From Actinomycetes bacterium (lineage in GTDB: Bacteria; Actinomycetota; Acidimicrobiia; Acidimicrobiales; SZUA-35): a stretch of 33,501 nucleotides of DNA. Below the pieces are notes generated by a model that worked only from the letters and a program-made list of their open reading frames with translations, searched no databases and was not told the DNA's origin. The stretch is taken from the NCBI GenBank assembly GCA_024227975.1, contig JAAETV010000111.1:1-33501 (forward strand). Reading direction: 5' to 3'. The translations under genes and the position numbers were made by a program. This document shows, piece after piece, positions 23,606-31,666 of this stretch (position 1 is its first letter; every line of letters begins with the position of its first letter).

Positions 23606-25500
23606 ACGACCTGATCATCGACTAGGGCTGCCTCGTCGAGGGAGCTCAAAAAAGCGATGACCTCGTCGCGGTCCTTGGTTCGCTTGAACGGGGGCAGGAC
23701 GCTGATGAGATCCCAGCGGTAGTGCTTGCTCGTGGCCAGGCGGGGGTCGAGGACGGCAACAACGCCTCGGTCGTCACCCCGCCGGATCAATCTTCCGGCG
23801 GCCTGGGCGAGCAGGGTCTGGGCTCGGGGTAAGTCAACCTCACGAAAGGCCGCCGCTCCCGCTCGCTCTCGTCGGGCTTGGCTCACTGGCTCATCGGGGC
23901 GGGGGAAGGGGAGGCGATCGATGGTGACCAGGGTCAGTGCTTGGCCAGGAATATCGACCCCCTGCCAGAACGACATGGTGGCCAGCAACACCGCCCCTCG
24001 CTCGGTCTTGAGACGGCCCACCAGCACGTCGCGGGGAGCGTCGCCCTGGACCAGGATCGGGCCCGGCAGCATGTCGGCCAGGGCCTCTGCTGCCTCACGC
24101 ATGGCCGAATTGCTGGTGAACAGGGCAAGCGTTCGACCTCCAGCGGCGGCGGCCAGGGTGGCGATCTCGGCTTGGGCCGCTTCCCGATAGGCCGTCTGGC
24201 GGGGGTTTGGCAGGTCGGCAGCGCAGTACAACAGACCCAGCTGTTCGTAGTCGAACGGGGAACCGACCCGAACCACTCCGGTGCTTGAACCGAGACCGAG
24301 GTGGCCAACGATGCTGTCGGCCAGGGTGGCGCTGGTCATCACCACCGCTCGGGTATCCCACAGTTGCTCGTTGAGGACTGGCCCGACATCGAGCGGTGTC
24401 CGGCGCATGACAGGATTCGTGTCAGACCCGTCAACCCACAACACATCGGTGTCGTCGGCCTCGATGATGGCGTCGATGTCGTTCACGAGGTTGGTTGCTG
24501 TGACCATGGTCCGCTCGATCCTGGCCGCGACATCGCTGCCCTCACTGGGATCGAGCTTGCGTAGGGCGCTGATGACCTGGTCGGCGCGATCGCGGCCCGT
24601 GATCATCTGGGCGATCAGATCTGGGGTGATCTCGGCCTTCAAGCCTCGGGTAGGACGGATCTGATCGTCGAAATCGAAGGCCGAACGGTCGAGGGCAGCC
24701 GGGAGATCGTCGTCGGTGAGCACACCCCTCACCCGGCGTCCCAAGGTGCGGAAACGAATACCGCCGAGCTCGGTACCACAGGTGGCACCCAAGGTCTCGA
24801 CTAGCTGGTGGGCTTCATCGAACACCACCACATCATGGTCAGGCAACAAGGCGCTGTCCGAGGCCAGATGGAGCCCGTAGTAGTGGTGGTTGGTGACAAT
24901 CACGTCGGCCTCGTGGGCCCGCTGGCGGGCCCGCTCGGAGAAGCACTCGGCGCCAGAGGGGCAGCGGGTTGCACCCGGGCATTCGTCGGCGCCGACACTG
25001 ACTGCGGACCACACATCGGGCGGGGGAGCGGGATCGAGCTCCTCTCGATCGCCATCAATGGTGGTATCGGCCCAATCGGCGATGGTGGAGAGGTGGGCCG
25101 AGGGGTTCGTTCCCCGCAGAAGCTCCAGCTGTTCGCTCAGCTCGGCCCGTTGGAGCTCACTCAGACGTTGTTGGCAGATGTAGTTCCTGCGCCCCTTCAG
25201 CAGGGCAACCGACACTGGCCGTTCGAGCCCCTTGGCCACCTGGGGTAGGTCATGTTCGATGAGCTGACCCTGGAGGGCAATGGTGGCAGTGGCGATGACG
25301 GCCCTCACGTCGGAGGCGACGATAGGGGTCAGATAGGCCAGGGATTTCCCGGTCCCGGTGCCCGCTTCGACCAGCAGAATGCCCCTCGATTCGATGGCAG
25401 ACGCTACCTCCTCGGCCATCTGCACCTGGCCCGGTCGGTCCTCGCCCCCTCCCGGCAGGGCATGAGTGACGTTACCCAGTGATTCGGCGGTGACTGACAC
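23599..25500 (-). CDS. DinG/XPD-family ATP-dependent DNA helicase with Fe-S cluster
   Basis: A 633-residue superfamily 2 helicase. Walker A is AGTGTGKS (around 46-53) and the DEAH box FDEAHQL is at 227-233. Four cysteines (109, 174, 180, 186) have the spacing expected for a 4Fe-4S cluster. The second RecA-like domain contains VVMTSATLADS, LATMSFWQGVDIPG and AAGRLIRRGDDRGVVAVLD. DinG/YoaA relatives unwind R-loops, D-loops or forked DNA during damage tolerance. There is no N-terminal exonuclease domain, unlike Gram-positive DinG. The start is the GTG at 25500; a TAGGCT box seven bases upstream suggests a leaderless or nearly leaderless mRNA. It is divergent from the repeat-tailed membrane protein. 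Confidence 0.93.
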   Translation of the reverse strand: MSVTAESLGNVTHALPGGGEDRPGQVQMAEEVASAIESRGILLVEAGTGTGKSLAYLTPIVASDVRAVIATATIALQGQLIEHDLPQVAKGLERPVSVALLKGRRNYICQQRLSELQRAELSEQLELLRGTNPSAHLSTIADWADTTIDGDREELDPAPPPDVWSAVSVGADECPGATRCPSGAECFSERARQRAHEADVIVTNHHYYGLHLASDSALLPDHDVVVFDEAHQLVETLGATCGTELGGIRFRTLGRRVRGVLTDDDLPAALDRSAFDFDDQIRPTRGLKAEITPDLIAQMITGRDRADQVISALRKLDPSEGSDVAARIERTMVTATNLVNDIDAIIEADDTDVLWVDGSDTNPVMRRTPLDVGPVLNEQLWDTRAVVMTSATLADSIVGHLGLGSSTGVVRVGSPFDYEQLGLLYCAADLPNPRQTAYREAAQAEIATLAAAAGGRTLALFTSNSAMREAAEALADMLPGPILVQGDAPRDVLVGRLKTERGAVLLATMSFWQGVDIPGQALTLVTIDRLPFPRPDEPVSQARRERAGAAAFREVDLPRAQTLLAQAAGRLIRRGDDRGVVAVLDPRLATSKHYRWDLISVLPPFKRTKDRDEVIAFLSSLDEAALVDDQVVQ

Positions 25501-25507
25501 CCCTCGA

Positions 25508-25524
25508 AGCCTAGGGACTAGGCT
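25508..25524. promoter_or_regulatory. Symmetric divergent -10 pair between helicase and membrane-protein genes
   Basis: AGCCTAG-GGA-CTAGGCT is a perfect 7-bp inverted repeat with a 3-bp centre. It presents TAGGCT on both strands: plus 25519-25524 and minus 25508-25513. The minus copy ends seven bases before the helicase GTG. The plus copy is 50 bases before the membrane-protein ATG. The arrangement looks like a bidirectional promoter with mirrored -10 elements. Confidence 0.5.
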
Positions 25525-25574
25525 CTAGACCTGGAACGGTCCGGGCGCGATCTTCACATGGGGTTGCAACACGC

Positions 25575-26942
25575 ATGACCAAAGATCAAAGAGGTGGGCG
25601 GCAGCCGAGAGTTTCACGGCCTCCCGCTCCTGGCGGCACGACGAGCGGGTCTACGCGATCGGCGGTCCGCGGCCGACGCGACATCGTTGAGGATCCCGAG
25701 GCAGGGTACTTCTGGCCCGAGGTCGATGGGATGCTGACAGCCGACTTCACATCGGAGATGGAGCAGTTTCGCGAGGGACTTCCCAAGTCTGGTGACTACA
25801 CGCTTGGCCTCGACGATCGGCTCCCTCTCCCTCCTCCTCCTCCCGGCCGTCCTCCAGCACCACCGACTCCCCCGGCGCCCAAGGACATTCTGCTCCCAGA
25901 GCTGGAACAGGAGCCGCTCCGGCCAGAGATGATGACCCATGAGCTTCGGACGAGCCGGTTGTTCGAGATGATCGAAAACGGTGGTCATGAGCCGGAACAA
26001 CCTGGCCAACCATCGCCGGCCAAGGGGTTGTTCGCCGACGGGGGAGATGTGCCACGTCGAACGATCACCGAAGGGTCGGGCGCCCTGTTTGGTGCAGGTA
26101 CAGGCCAGGGTCAGGAACCCCCATCGTCGTATTACGCCACGAAGCGAGTGGGCCAGGACGGCGTAGATCAACCGCAAACGTCGACACCCCTGATCGACTT
26201 CCCCAACGAGCCGATATTGGGCGGGCCGGCCGCAACTGCCCCTTCGTCGTTGGCGCGATCGACGGTGGTCGATCCTCTCCCCAGCAAGACGCCGGGTAGC
26301 TCGTTCCTCGACCAGTCAACGGGTGTGCTCGGTGATGTGTCAGGTCCGGGAGCCGACCAGTTCTTCGCCCCCGACGGGCACAACACTGGCGTCGCAAGTC
26401 GAGGCCAGCCGATCGCGGCCTTCGCCACCATGAGCCGCTTCGATGTGATTCGCGACATGATCGACCGTCGTTGGTTCACAACAATGCTGGTGGGTGCCCT
26501 TGCCGTTCTGGTGGGCGTAGTCGGTTGGGCCGTACTCATCGTCGACCGCGGCGACGGCACTACTGTAGTAGCTGACGACAATCTCCTGCCGGCGACCACC
26601 TTGTTGTCGAGGACTGGGACGTTGGCTAGCTCGACGACCCTGCCTACCTCCGCCACCCCGATCACGACGGCCACCATTCCAGTGACCGAGGCGCCGTCTA
26701 CCACCAGGGACCCTCAGGGGACAACGGCTGCTCCCACCTCGTCAGTAGTCGGAACAACAGACAGCACGGCTTCGACGACTTCGACCACGGCTTCGACGAC
26801 TTCGACCACGGCTTCGACGACTTCGACCACGGCTTCGACGACTTCGACCACGGCTTCGACGACTTCGACCACGGCTTCGACGACTTCGACCACGGCTTCG
26901 ACGACCTCGACCACGGCCGACGCGACCACGACGACTGCCTAG
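25575..26942 (+). CDS. Single-pass membrane protein with Ser/Thr-rich repeat tail, function unknown
   Basis: A 455-residue protein I do not recognise. Residues 1-300 are a hydrophilic cytoplasmic region with an acidic-aromatic start (EDPEAGYFWPEVDG). It includes a poly-proline stretch (about 83-103) and an otherwise low-complexity linker. A single membrane helix spans about 302-324 and is preceded by RDMIDRRW, so the C-terminus should be outside. The outer part (325-455) is almost entirely Ser/Thr/Ala/Pro and ends in seven copies of ASTTSTT. Such tails are often O-glycosylated stalks or wall-spanning linkers (inference). No enzyme domain, sortase motif or signal peptide was seen. It has a probable shared promoter with the divergent helicase and precedes uppS by 49 bases, which may hint at an envelope role. 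Confidence 0.8.
   Translation: MTKDQRGGRQPRVSRPPAPGGTTSGSTRSAVRGRRDIVEDPEAGYFWPEVDGMLTADFTSEMEQFREGLPKSGDYTLGLDDRLPLPPPPPGRPPAPPTPPAPKDILLPELEQEPLRPEMMTHELRTSRLFEMIENGGHEPEQPGQPSPAKGLFADGGDVPRRTITEGSGALFGAGTGQGQEPPSSYYATKRVGQDGVDQPQTSTPLIDFPNEPILGGPAATAPSSLARSTVVDPLPSKTPGSSFLDQSTGVLGDVSGPGADQFFAPDGHNTGVASRGQPIAAFATMSRFDVIRDMIDRRWFTTMLVGALAVLVGVVGWAVLIVDRGDGTTVVADDNLLPATTLLSRTGTLASSTTLPTSATPITTATIPVTEAPSTTRDPQGTTAAPTSSVVGTTDSTASTTSTTASTTSTTASTTSTTASTTSTTASTTSTTASTTSTTASTTSTTADATTTTA
26769..26915 (+). repeat. Seven-copy 21-bp tandem repeat encoding ASTTSTT
   Basis: The 21-base unit starting GCTTCGACGACTTCGACC occurs seven times head to tail. Only one substitution is seen (T to C in the last copy). 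Each unit encodes ASTTSTT, so copy-number changes keep the frame. Near-identity of copies points to recent expansion or ongoing homogenisation by slippage or recombination. Confidence 0.95.
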
Positions 26943-26977
26943 CCTGACTCTGAGGCCGAACCCTGATCCCACCCAGG

Positions 26978-26983
26978 TACGGT
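26978..26983 (+). promoter_or_regulatory. Probable -10 of uppS-recO
   Basis: TACGGT ends eight bases before the uppS ATG at 26992, predicting a leaderless or near-leaderless mRNA. The same hexamer is the -10 proposed for the bldD-like gene. No convincing -35 is visible, and there is no Shine-Dalgarno sequence. Confidence 0.4.
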
Positions 26984-26991
26984 TGATTCCA

Positions 26992-27711
26992 ATGGATTTG
27001 ACAGAGATCGACCTCGATCGGGTCCCCCAACATGTTGCCTGCGTCATGGATGGCAATGGTCGTTGGGCCAAAGAGCGTGGCCTGAAGCGCACCGACGGCC
27101 ACGCCGCAGGGGAAGAAGCGCTGCTCGATGTCGTCGAGGGGGCGCTGGAGCTCGGAGTCTCCTGGCTGACCGTGTACGCCTTCTCGACCGAGAACTGGCG
27201 CCGACCGGGCGACGAGGTGCGATTCCTGATGCGCTTCAACGAGTCGCTGCTGATTCGACGCCGTGACGAATTGAATGAGAAGGGCGTCAGGATCCGCTTC
27301 GTCGGCCGTCGTGACTGGCGAGTGCCGAAGCGGCTGCTCCAACGGATCGATGAGGCAGAGGCCCTGACGGCCCACAATCGCAAGCTGACATTCAGTGTCG
27401 CCTTCAACTATGGGGCGCGAACCGAGATCGTCGACGCGGTGAAGGCGCTGGTGATGGAAGGGGCAGACCCGGCTGGTATCGATGAGGCCGCCATCGCCAA
27501 GCGTCTCTACGATCCTGAGATGCCCGACGTCGATCTCTGGATTCGGACCTCGGGTGAATACCGGATGTCGAACTATCTGCTGTGGCAGTCGGCCTACGCT
27601 GAACTGGTGTTCACCGACACCTATTGGCCTGATTTTCGGCGTGAACATCTGGCTGACGCCATAGGCGAGTACCAACGACGGGACCGCCGATTTGGAGGGC
27701 TTACCGACTAG
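26992..27711 (+). CDS. uppS: Undecaprenyl diphosphate synthase (cis-prenyltransferase)
   Basis: A 239-residue cis-prenyltransferase. It has the pyrophosphate-binding motif HVACVMDGNGRWAKERG with catalytic Asp20, LTVYAFSTENWRRP, and the C-terminal signature RTSGEYRMSNYLLWQSAYAELVF. It elongates a short allylic diphosphate with isopentenyl units to make the lipid carrier for cell-wall and glycan synthesis. Product chain length cannot be judged from sequence alone. The ATG at 26992 is preferred over a TTG at 26983. recO follows two bases after the stop, so the pair is an operon; this is a common actinobacterial arrangement. Confidence 0.95.
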   Translation: MDLTEIDLDRVPQHVACVMDGNGRWAKERGLKRTDGHAAGEEALLDVVEGALELGVSWLTVYAFSTENWRRPGDEVRFLMRFNESLLIRRRDELNEKGVRIRFVGRRDWRVPKRLLQRIDEAEALTAHNRKLTFSVAFNYGARTEIVDAVKALVMEGADPAGIDEAAIAKRLYDPEMPDVDLWIRTSGEYRMSNYLLWQSAYAELVFTDTYWPDFRREHLADAIGEYQRRDRRFGGLTD

Positions 27712-27713
27712 CC

Positions 27714-28445
27714 ATGGCTCTGTATCGCGATGAGGGGGTCGTGCTTCGTACCTACAAGCTGGGTGAGGCCGACCGGATCATCGTGTTGTTCACCCGGGGT
27801 CGGGGCAAGGTCAGGGCGGTGGCGAAAGGGGTTCGACGGACCAGGAGCAAGTTCGGCTCTCGGCTGGAACCAGGATCGATCGTGCAGCTCCAGTTGTACG
27901 AGGGTCGCAACCTCGACATCGTGACCCAGGCTGAGCGGACCGAACCACTGGCCAATCTGCGATCCGATCTCGACAGCTACGGACGTTCGGCCATACTGCT
28001 CGAAGCCATCGACCATACGGCAAACGAGGGTGACGCCAATCCCGCCCTGTTCAAGCTCCTGACCGGAGCTCTCCGAGAGCTTGACCATTCGGGAAACGCG
28101 TTGGTGGTTCCCGCCTTCGTCGCCAAGCTGTTGGCCTTGGAGGGGGTGCAGCCCAGGGTCGATGCCTGCGTGTCGTGTGGGACATCCGACGATCTCGTCA
28201 CCCTCCAGCTCCACGAAGGCGGGGTCCTGTGCCGCCGTTGTGGGCGGGGGCTCGGTCAGCCCATCACCCCTGAAGCTCGTCTCGCCCTGTGCGCCGTGTT
28301 GGAGGGCCAGGTCCGCCATGTGCTCACTACCACTTCGGAGCCGATAGCTCGGGAATTGGAGGCATTGGCCTCCCGCATGATCGAGCAGCACATCGAGCGC
28401 CGGCTCCAATCGTCGGCTGTGCTCTACGAGCAACTGCACAGCTGA
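27714..28445 (+). CDS. recO: DNA repair protein RecO
   Basis: A 243-residue RecO. The N-terminal OB fold starts MALYRDEGVVLRTYKLGEADRIIVLFT and contains KGVRRTRSKFGSRLEP. A helical middle part follows. Four cysteines (C152, C155, C173, C176) in CVSCG and CRRCG form the zinc site. RecO loads RecA on SSB-coated DNA with RecR in gap repair. Its ATG is two bases after the uppS stop. A GC hairpin follows the gene. Confidence 0.95.
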   Translation: MALYRDEGVVLRTYKLGEADRIIVLFTRGRGKVRAVAKGVRRTRSKFGSRLEPGSIVQLQLYEGRNLDIVTQAERTEPLANLRSDLDSYGRSAILLEAIDHTANEGDANPALFKLLTGALRELDHSGNALVVPAFVAKLLALEGVQPRVDACVSCGTSDDLVTLQLHEGGVLCRRCGRGLGQPITPEARLALCAVLEGQVRHVLTTTSEPIARELEALASRMIEQHIERRLQSSAVLYEQLHS

Positions 28446-28463
28446 GGGCCTTGCGGTGGCCCT
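28445..28463 (+). terminator. Hairpin after recO, weak terminator candidate
   Basis: AGGGCC and GGCCCT form a six-pair stem with a loop of seven bases, starting at the last base of the recO stop codon. There is no T tract, so this is tentative. Confidence 0.3.
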
Positions 28464-28522
28464 GGCAGGCGTAGTTGGCGGTCTCGGGCCGAATTCTAGG
28501 CAGCTAGAGCGGATCAAGCCGT

Positions 28523-28528
28523 TACGAT
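28523..28528 (+). promoter_or_regulatory. Probable -10 of glyQS
   Basis: TACGAT ends seven bases before the glyQS ATG at 28536, which predicts transcription starting at the A of the start codon. No Shine-Dalgarno sequence is present and no T-box leader fits in the 90-base gap after recO. Confidence 0.45.
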
Positions 28529-28535
28529 CGCTGAT

Positions 28536-29852
28536 ATGACCGAGCCATCGCCGGAGTTGTTCGACAAGATCGTGAACCTGTCCAAGCGGCGGGGAATCGT
28601 TTTTCCCTCGGCCGAGATCTACGGCGGTTTCCGCTCGACCTACGACTATGGGCCGGTCGGAGTCCTGATGCTCCGCAACGTGAAGGATGCCTGGTGGCGA
28701 TCCATGGTCCAGCTTCGGGCCGACGTCGTTGGTCTCGATGCAGCCATCTTGTCCCCTCCTGCTATCTGGGAGGCTTCTGGCCATCTGGCCAACTTCACCG
28801 ATCCCCTCGTCGATTGCCGCAACTGTGGGGCTCGGCACCGTGAGGACAAGCTCGATGACCCTGAGCAGTGCCCGACGTGCGGCAAGCGGGGGGAGTTCAC
28901 CGAGGCCCGCCAATTCAACCTGATGTTCAAGACCCAAGCCGGTCCGGTCCAAGATGAGGGGGCGGTGGCCTACCTCAGGCCCGAGACAGCCCAAGGGATG
29001 TTCACCAACTTCGCCAATGTGCTGAACACGTCTCGCAAGAAGCCCCCGTTCGGTATCGCCCAGATCGGTAAGAGCTTTCGCAACGAGATCACCCCCGGAA
29101 ACTTCGTGTTCCGGACCCGGGAGTTCGAGCAGATGGAACTGGAGTTCTTCGTACCTCCCGAGTCGTCGGACGAGTGGTACCAGTTCTGGTGTCAGGAGCG
29201 CTACCAGTGGTACATCGACCATGGCATCAGCCCCGATCAGTTGAGATTGCGGCCCCACGGGGACGACGAGCTGAGTCACTACTCGTCGGGCACCAGCGAT
29301 GTCGAGTACCTGTTCCCCTGGGGTTGGGATGAACTGGAGGGCATCGCCAACCGTGGCGACTACGACCTCCGTCAACATGCCGAGCACTCGGGTCAGCGCC
29401 TGGAGTACTTCGATCAGGCCAACAATGTCCGCTACCTACCCCATGTCATCGAACCGGCGGCGGGGGCGACCAGAACGATGATGGCCTTTCTGATGGCGGC
29501 CTACGATGAGGAGGAGGTCAACAACGAGAAGCGAACGGTGTTGCGTCTCCACCATCGGATCGCGGCCTACAAGGTGGCGGTGCTGCCCCTCTCCAAGAAG
29601 CCCGAGTTGACAGAGCCGGCCCGGGACCTGCTGGCCTCGGTCCAGCAGCAGTGGATGTGCGACTACGACGAGACCCAGGCCATCGGGCGTCGCTACCGCC
29701 GCCAGGATGAGATCGGTACCCCGTTCTGCATCACGTTCGACTTCGATTCACTCGACGACAAGGCCGTCACAATCCGTGAGCGTGACACCATGGACCAGGT
29801 CCGGCTACCCATCACTGATGTCGTCGGCTGGTTGGGTGAAAAGCTGGTCTAG
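28536..29852 (+). CDS. glyQS: Glycyl-tRNA synthetase (dimeric, class II)
   Basis: A 438-residue alpha2-type glycyl-tRNA synthetase. Motif 1 region IYGGFRSTYDYGPVG is near the N-terminus. A zinc-type insertion has C94, C97, C112 and C115. YLRPETAQGMFTNF and motif 2 IGKSFRNEITPGNFVFRTREFEQMELEFF follow. Motif 3 lies in PAAGATRTMMAFLMAAY, and the anticodon-binding domain is C-terminal. It charges tRNA-Gly with glycine. It is shorter than many homologues but lacks no visible motif. In many actinobacteria dgt lies between this gene and dnaG; it is absent here, and dnaG starts 47 bases downstream. Confidence 0.96.
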   Translation: MTEPSPELFDKIVNLSKRRGIVFPSAEIYGGFRSTYDYGPVGVLMLRNVKDAWWRSMVQLRADVVGLDAAILSPPAIWEASGHLANFTDPLVDCRNCGARHREDKLDDPEQCPTCGKRGEFTEARQFNLMFKTQAGPVQDEGAVAYLRPETAQGMFTNFANVLNTSRKKPPFGIAQIGKSFRNEITPGNFVFRTREFEQMELEFFVPPESSDEWYQFWCQERYQWYIDHGISPDQLRLRPHGDDELSHYSSGTSDVEYLFPWGWDELEGIANRGDYDLRQHAEHSGQRLEYFDQANNVRYLPHVIEPAAGATRTMMAFLMAAYDEEEVNNEKRTVLRLHHRIAAYKVAVLPLSKKPELTEPARDLLASVQQQWMCDYDETQAIGRRYRRQDEIGTPFCITFDFDSLDDKAVTIRERDTMDQVRLPITDVVGWLGEKLV

Positions 29853-29855
29853 GGG

Positions 29856-29870
29856 CGCTCGACCCGAGCG
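29856..29870 (+). terminator. Hairpin after glyQS, candidate terminator
   Basis: CGCTCG-ACC-CGAGCG is a perfect six-pair stem with a three-base loop, starting three bases after the glyQS stop and followed by TT. It sits just before the dnaG promoter-like box. Confidence 0.4.
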
Positions 29871-29882
29871 TTGCAGCGGGAC

Positions 29883-29890
29883 GCTAGGTT
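29883..29890 (+). promoter_or_regulatory. Probable -10 region (GCTAGGTT) of dnaG-rpoD
   Basis: GCTAGGTT contains TAGGTT (29885-29890), which ends nine bases before the dnaG GTG. The surrounding GACGCTAGGTTGGG nearly matches the lepA upstream sequence at 13701-13714 (GACGCTAGTTTGGG). Confidence 0.45.
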
Positions 29891-29899
29891 GGGCTGCAA

Positions 29900-31666
29900 G
29901 TGGGAATCGTCGACGAAGATGTGGTGCGGGTTCGTGAGGTCACCGACATGGTGGCCATCGTTTCCGAGTACACCCAACTCAAGCGGGTAGGCCTTCGTTA
30001 TCAGGGCCTTTGCCCATTCCATGCCGAGAAGACAGGCTCGTTCTCGGTCAACGCCGAGGATGGGCTCTACTACTGCTTCGGCTGTGGGGTGGGGGGCGAC
30101 ATCATCACCTTCGTCCAAGAGAAGGAGCAGCTCGATTTCGTGGCTGCGGTTGAGATGTTGGCCAACAAGGCCAATGTCACCCTGCGCTACACCACCTCGG
30201 GCCAGGGTGAGGTCAGACGGCGCAAGGCGATCCTGCAGGAGACGATCGGCAAGGCCGTCGAGTGGTATCACCAGCGGCTCCTGACCTCAGCTGATGCAGG
30301 TCCCGCCCGTAGCTATCTCCGCCAGCGGGGCTACGACGGCGATGTGGTGCGTCGATATCGGATCGGGTGGGCTCCCGAGGGGTGGGATCTCCTGGCCAAG
30401 GCACTGCGGGTCTCGGACGAGGATCTGACCGACAGTGGCTTGGGGTTCGTCAACCGTTTCGGCCGCCAACAAGATGCATTCCGCGGTCGGATCCAGTTCC
30501 CGATCTTCGATGCCCAGGGTGAGGCCGTCGGGTTCGGAGGTCGAATCATGCCTGGTCATGATGGTCCCAAGTACAAGAACTCCTCCGAGTCGACCGTCTA
30601 CGCCAAGAGCAGGGTGCTCTACGGGTTGCATTGGGCTAAGACGGCCATCGTCGAGGCCGACGAGGTAATCGTGTGTGAGGGCTATACCGACGTCATCGGG
30701 TTCGATCTGGCCGGAGCTGGCCGGGCGGTCGCCACCTGTGGGACCGCCCTTACCGAGGAGCATGTGAAGCTGCTGCGCCGCTTTGCCCGTCGTGTGGTCC
30801 TGGCTTTCGACGCTGACGCTGCCGGTCAGAACGCGGCGGCCCGGTTCTACGAATGGGAGAAGGCCCACGACCTCGATGTGGCCGTAGTTGACATGGGGGC
30901 CGGGGTCGATCCGGCTGATCTGGCGCAGAGCGACCCGGCCCGACTGGTTCAGGTGGTGACCGAGGCCCGACCGTTCCTCGAGTTCCGGGTCGATCGGGCC
31001 ATCGACGGGGTCGACCGTTCGACGGCCGAGGGGAGGGCAAAGGCTGCCGAACGGGCCATGGCCATGGTGGCCGAGCACCCAGATCGCCTAGTCCGCGATC
31101 AGTATGTGATGATGGTGGCCAGCCGCTGCCAGTTCGAGCCAGACCTGATCCGGTCGATGTTGGCTGAGGGGGCACAGCCGAGGCAGGCTCAGAGGCCGTC
31201 AGAGCGCCCCCAGGCCGCCTCGAATCGCAACACAGCCGAGTTGGAAGCGTTGCGCCTGGCCGTTCACAAAGGCCAGGAGGTAATGGATCTGCTAGTGCCT
31301 GATCTGTTCGTCGAACCACGTTGTGCAACGGTGTATGACTTGTTCTGCAAATTCTCGTCGCTGCACGATGTCATCGAGCACGGTGGTCCCGAGGTGGCCG
31401 AATTCGTTCAGCGGTTGGCCGTCGAGGAGTCCACGGCCGATGCCCTTGACGTTGCCGCTCTACTGTGGCGGGGCTACCTGGGGCGTCAGATGGATGAATA
31501 TCGGGCCAAGGCCAGAGAGGCCACTGGTGAGGCATCGGCCCTGCTGGCGAAGGATTTTGAGTGGTTCCGACTCCAGCTCGAACAATTGCAAGACCCGGCT
31601 CAGAAGGCGTCGACCGTCGAGAGCTTGCTAGGTTGGGTGTTGGAGGATCTGGAGGAGGACTCGTGA
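29900..31666 (+). CDS. dnaG: DNA primase
   Basis: A 588-residue bacterial primase. The N-terminal CHC2 zinc finger has C38, H41, C59 and C62. The RNA polymerase basic and Toprim core includes [34 protein letters not shown] and [13 protein letters not shown]-terminal helicase-interaction domain completes it. DnaG makes RNA primers for replication with DnaB. The GTG at 29900 gives the expected N-terminus [16 protein letters not shown]; no ribosome binding site is evident. The stop overlaps the rpoD GTG (GTGA), as in a macromolecular-synthesis operon that lacks rpsU. Confidence 0.96.
   Translation: MGIVDEDVVRVREVTDMVAIVSEYTQLKRVGLRYQGLCPFHAEKTGSFSVNAEDGLYYCFGCGVGGDIITFVQEKEQLDFVAAVEMLANKANVTLRYTTSGQGEVRRRKAILQETIGKAVEWYHQRLLTSADAGPARSYLRQRGYDGDVVRRYRIGWAPEGWDLLAKALRVSDEDLTDSGLGFVNRFGRQQDAFRGRIQFPIFDAQGEAVGFGGRIMPGHDGPKYKNSSESTVYAKSRVLYGLHWAKTAIVEADEVIVCEGYTDVIGFDLAGAGRAVATCGTALTEEHVKLLRRFARRVVLAFDADAAGQNAAARFYEWEKAHDLDVAVVDMGAGVDPADLAQSDPARLVQVVTEARPFLEFRVDRAIDGVDRSTAEGRAKAAERAMAMVAEHPDRLVRDQYVMMVASRCQFEPDLIRSMLAEGAQPRQAQRPSERPQAASNRNTAELEALRLAVHKGQEVMDLLVPDLFVEPRCATVYDLFCKFSSLHDVIEHGGPEVAEFVQRLAVEESTADALDVAALLWRGYLGRQMDEYRAKAREATGEASALLAKDFEWFRLQLEQLQDPAQKASTVESLLGWVLEDLEEDS
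31653..31660 (+). promoter_or_regulatory. Shine-Dalgarno deciding the rpoD start
   Basis: GGAGGAGG within the end of dnaG sits just before the GTG at 31663. This favours that codon over the in-frame ATG at 31561 inside dnaG. Confidence 0.65.

Noticed and set aside
26769..26915. CRISPR array
   Set aside because: The repeats are contiguous 21-bp units without spacers and lie within a coding frame.
26698..27675. A 325-codon minus-strand frame with SSKPWSK-like repeats
   Set aside because: The repeats are the complement of the Ser/Thr tandem repeat, and the remainder is antisense to uppS.
28446..28535. T-box riboswitch before glyQS
   Set aside because: The 90-base gap is too short, and the proposed -10 is seven bases from the start codon, leaving no leader.
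27708..29387. A 559-codon open frame on the minus strand
   Set aside because: It is antisense to recO and glyQS, both unambiguous. Long antisense frames are expected in GC-rich coding DNA, and its translation shows no domain.
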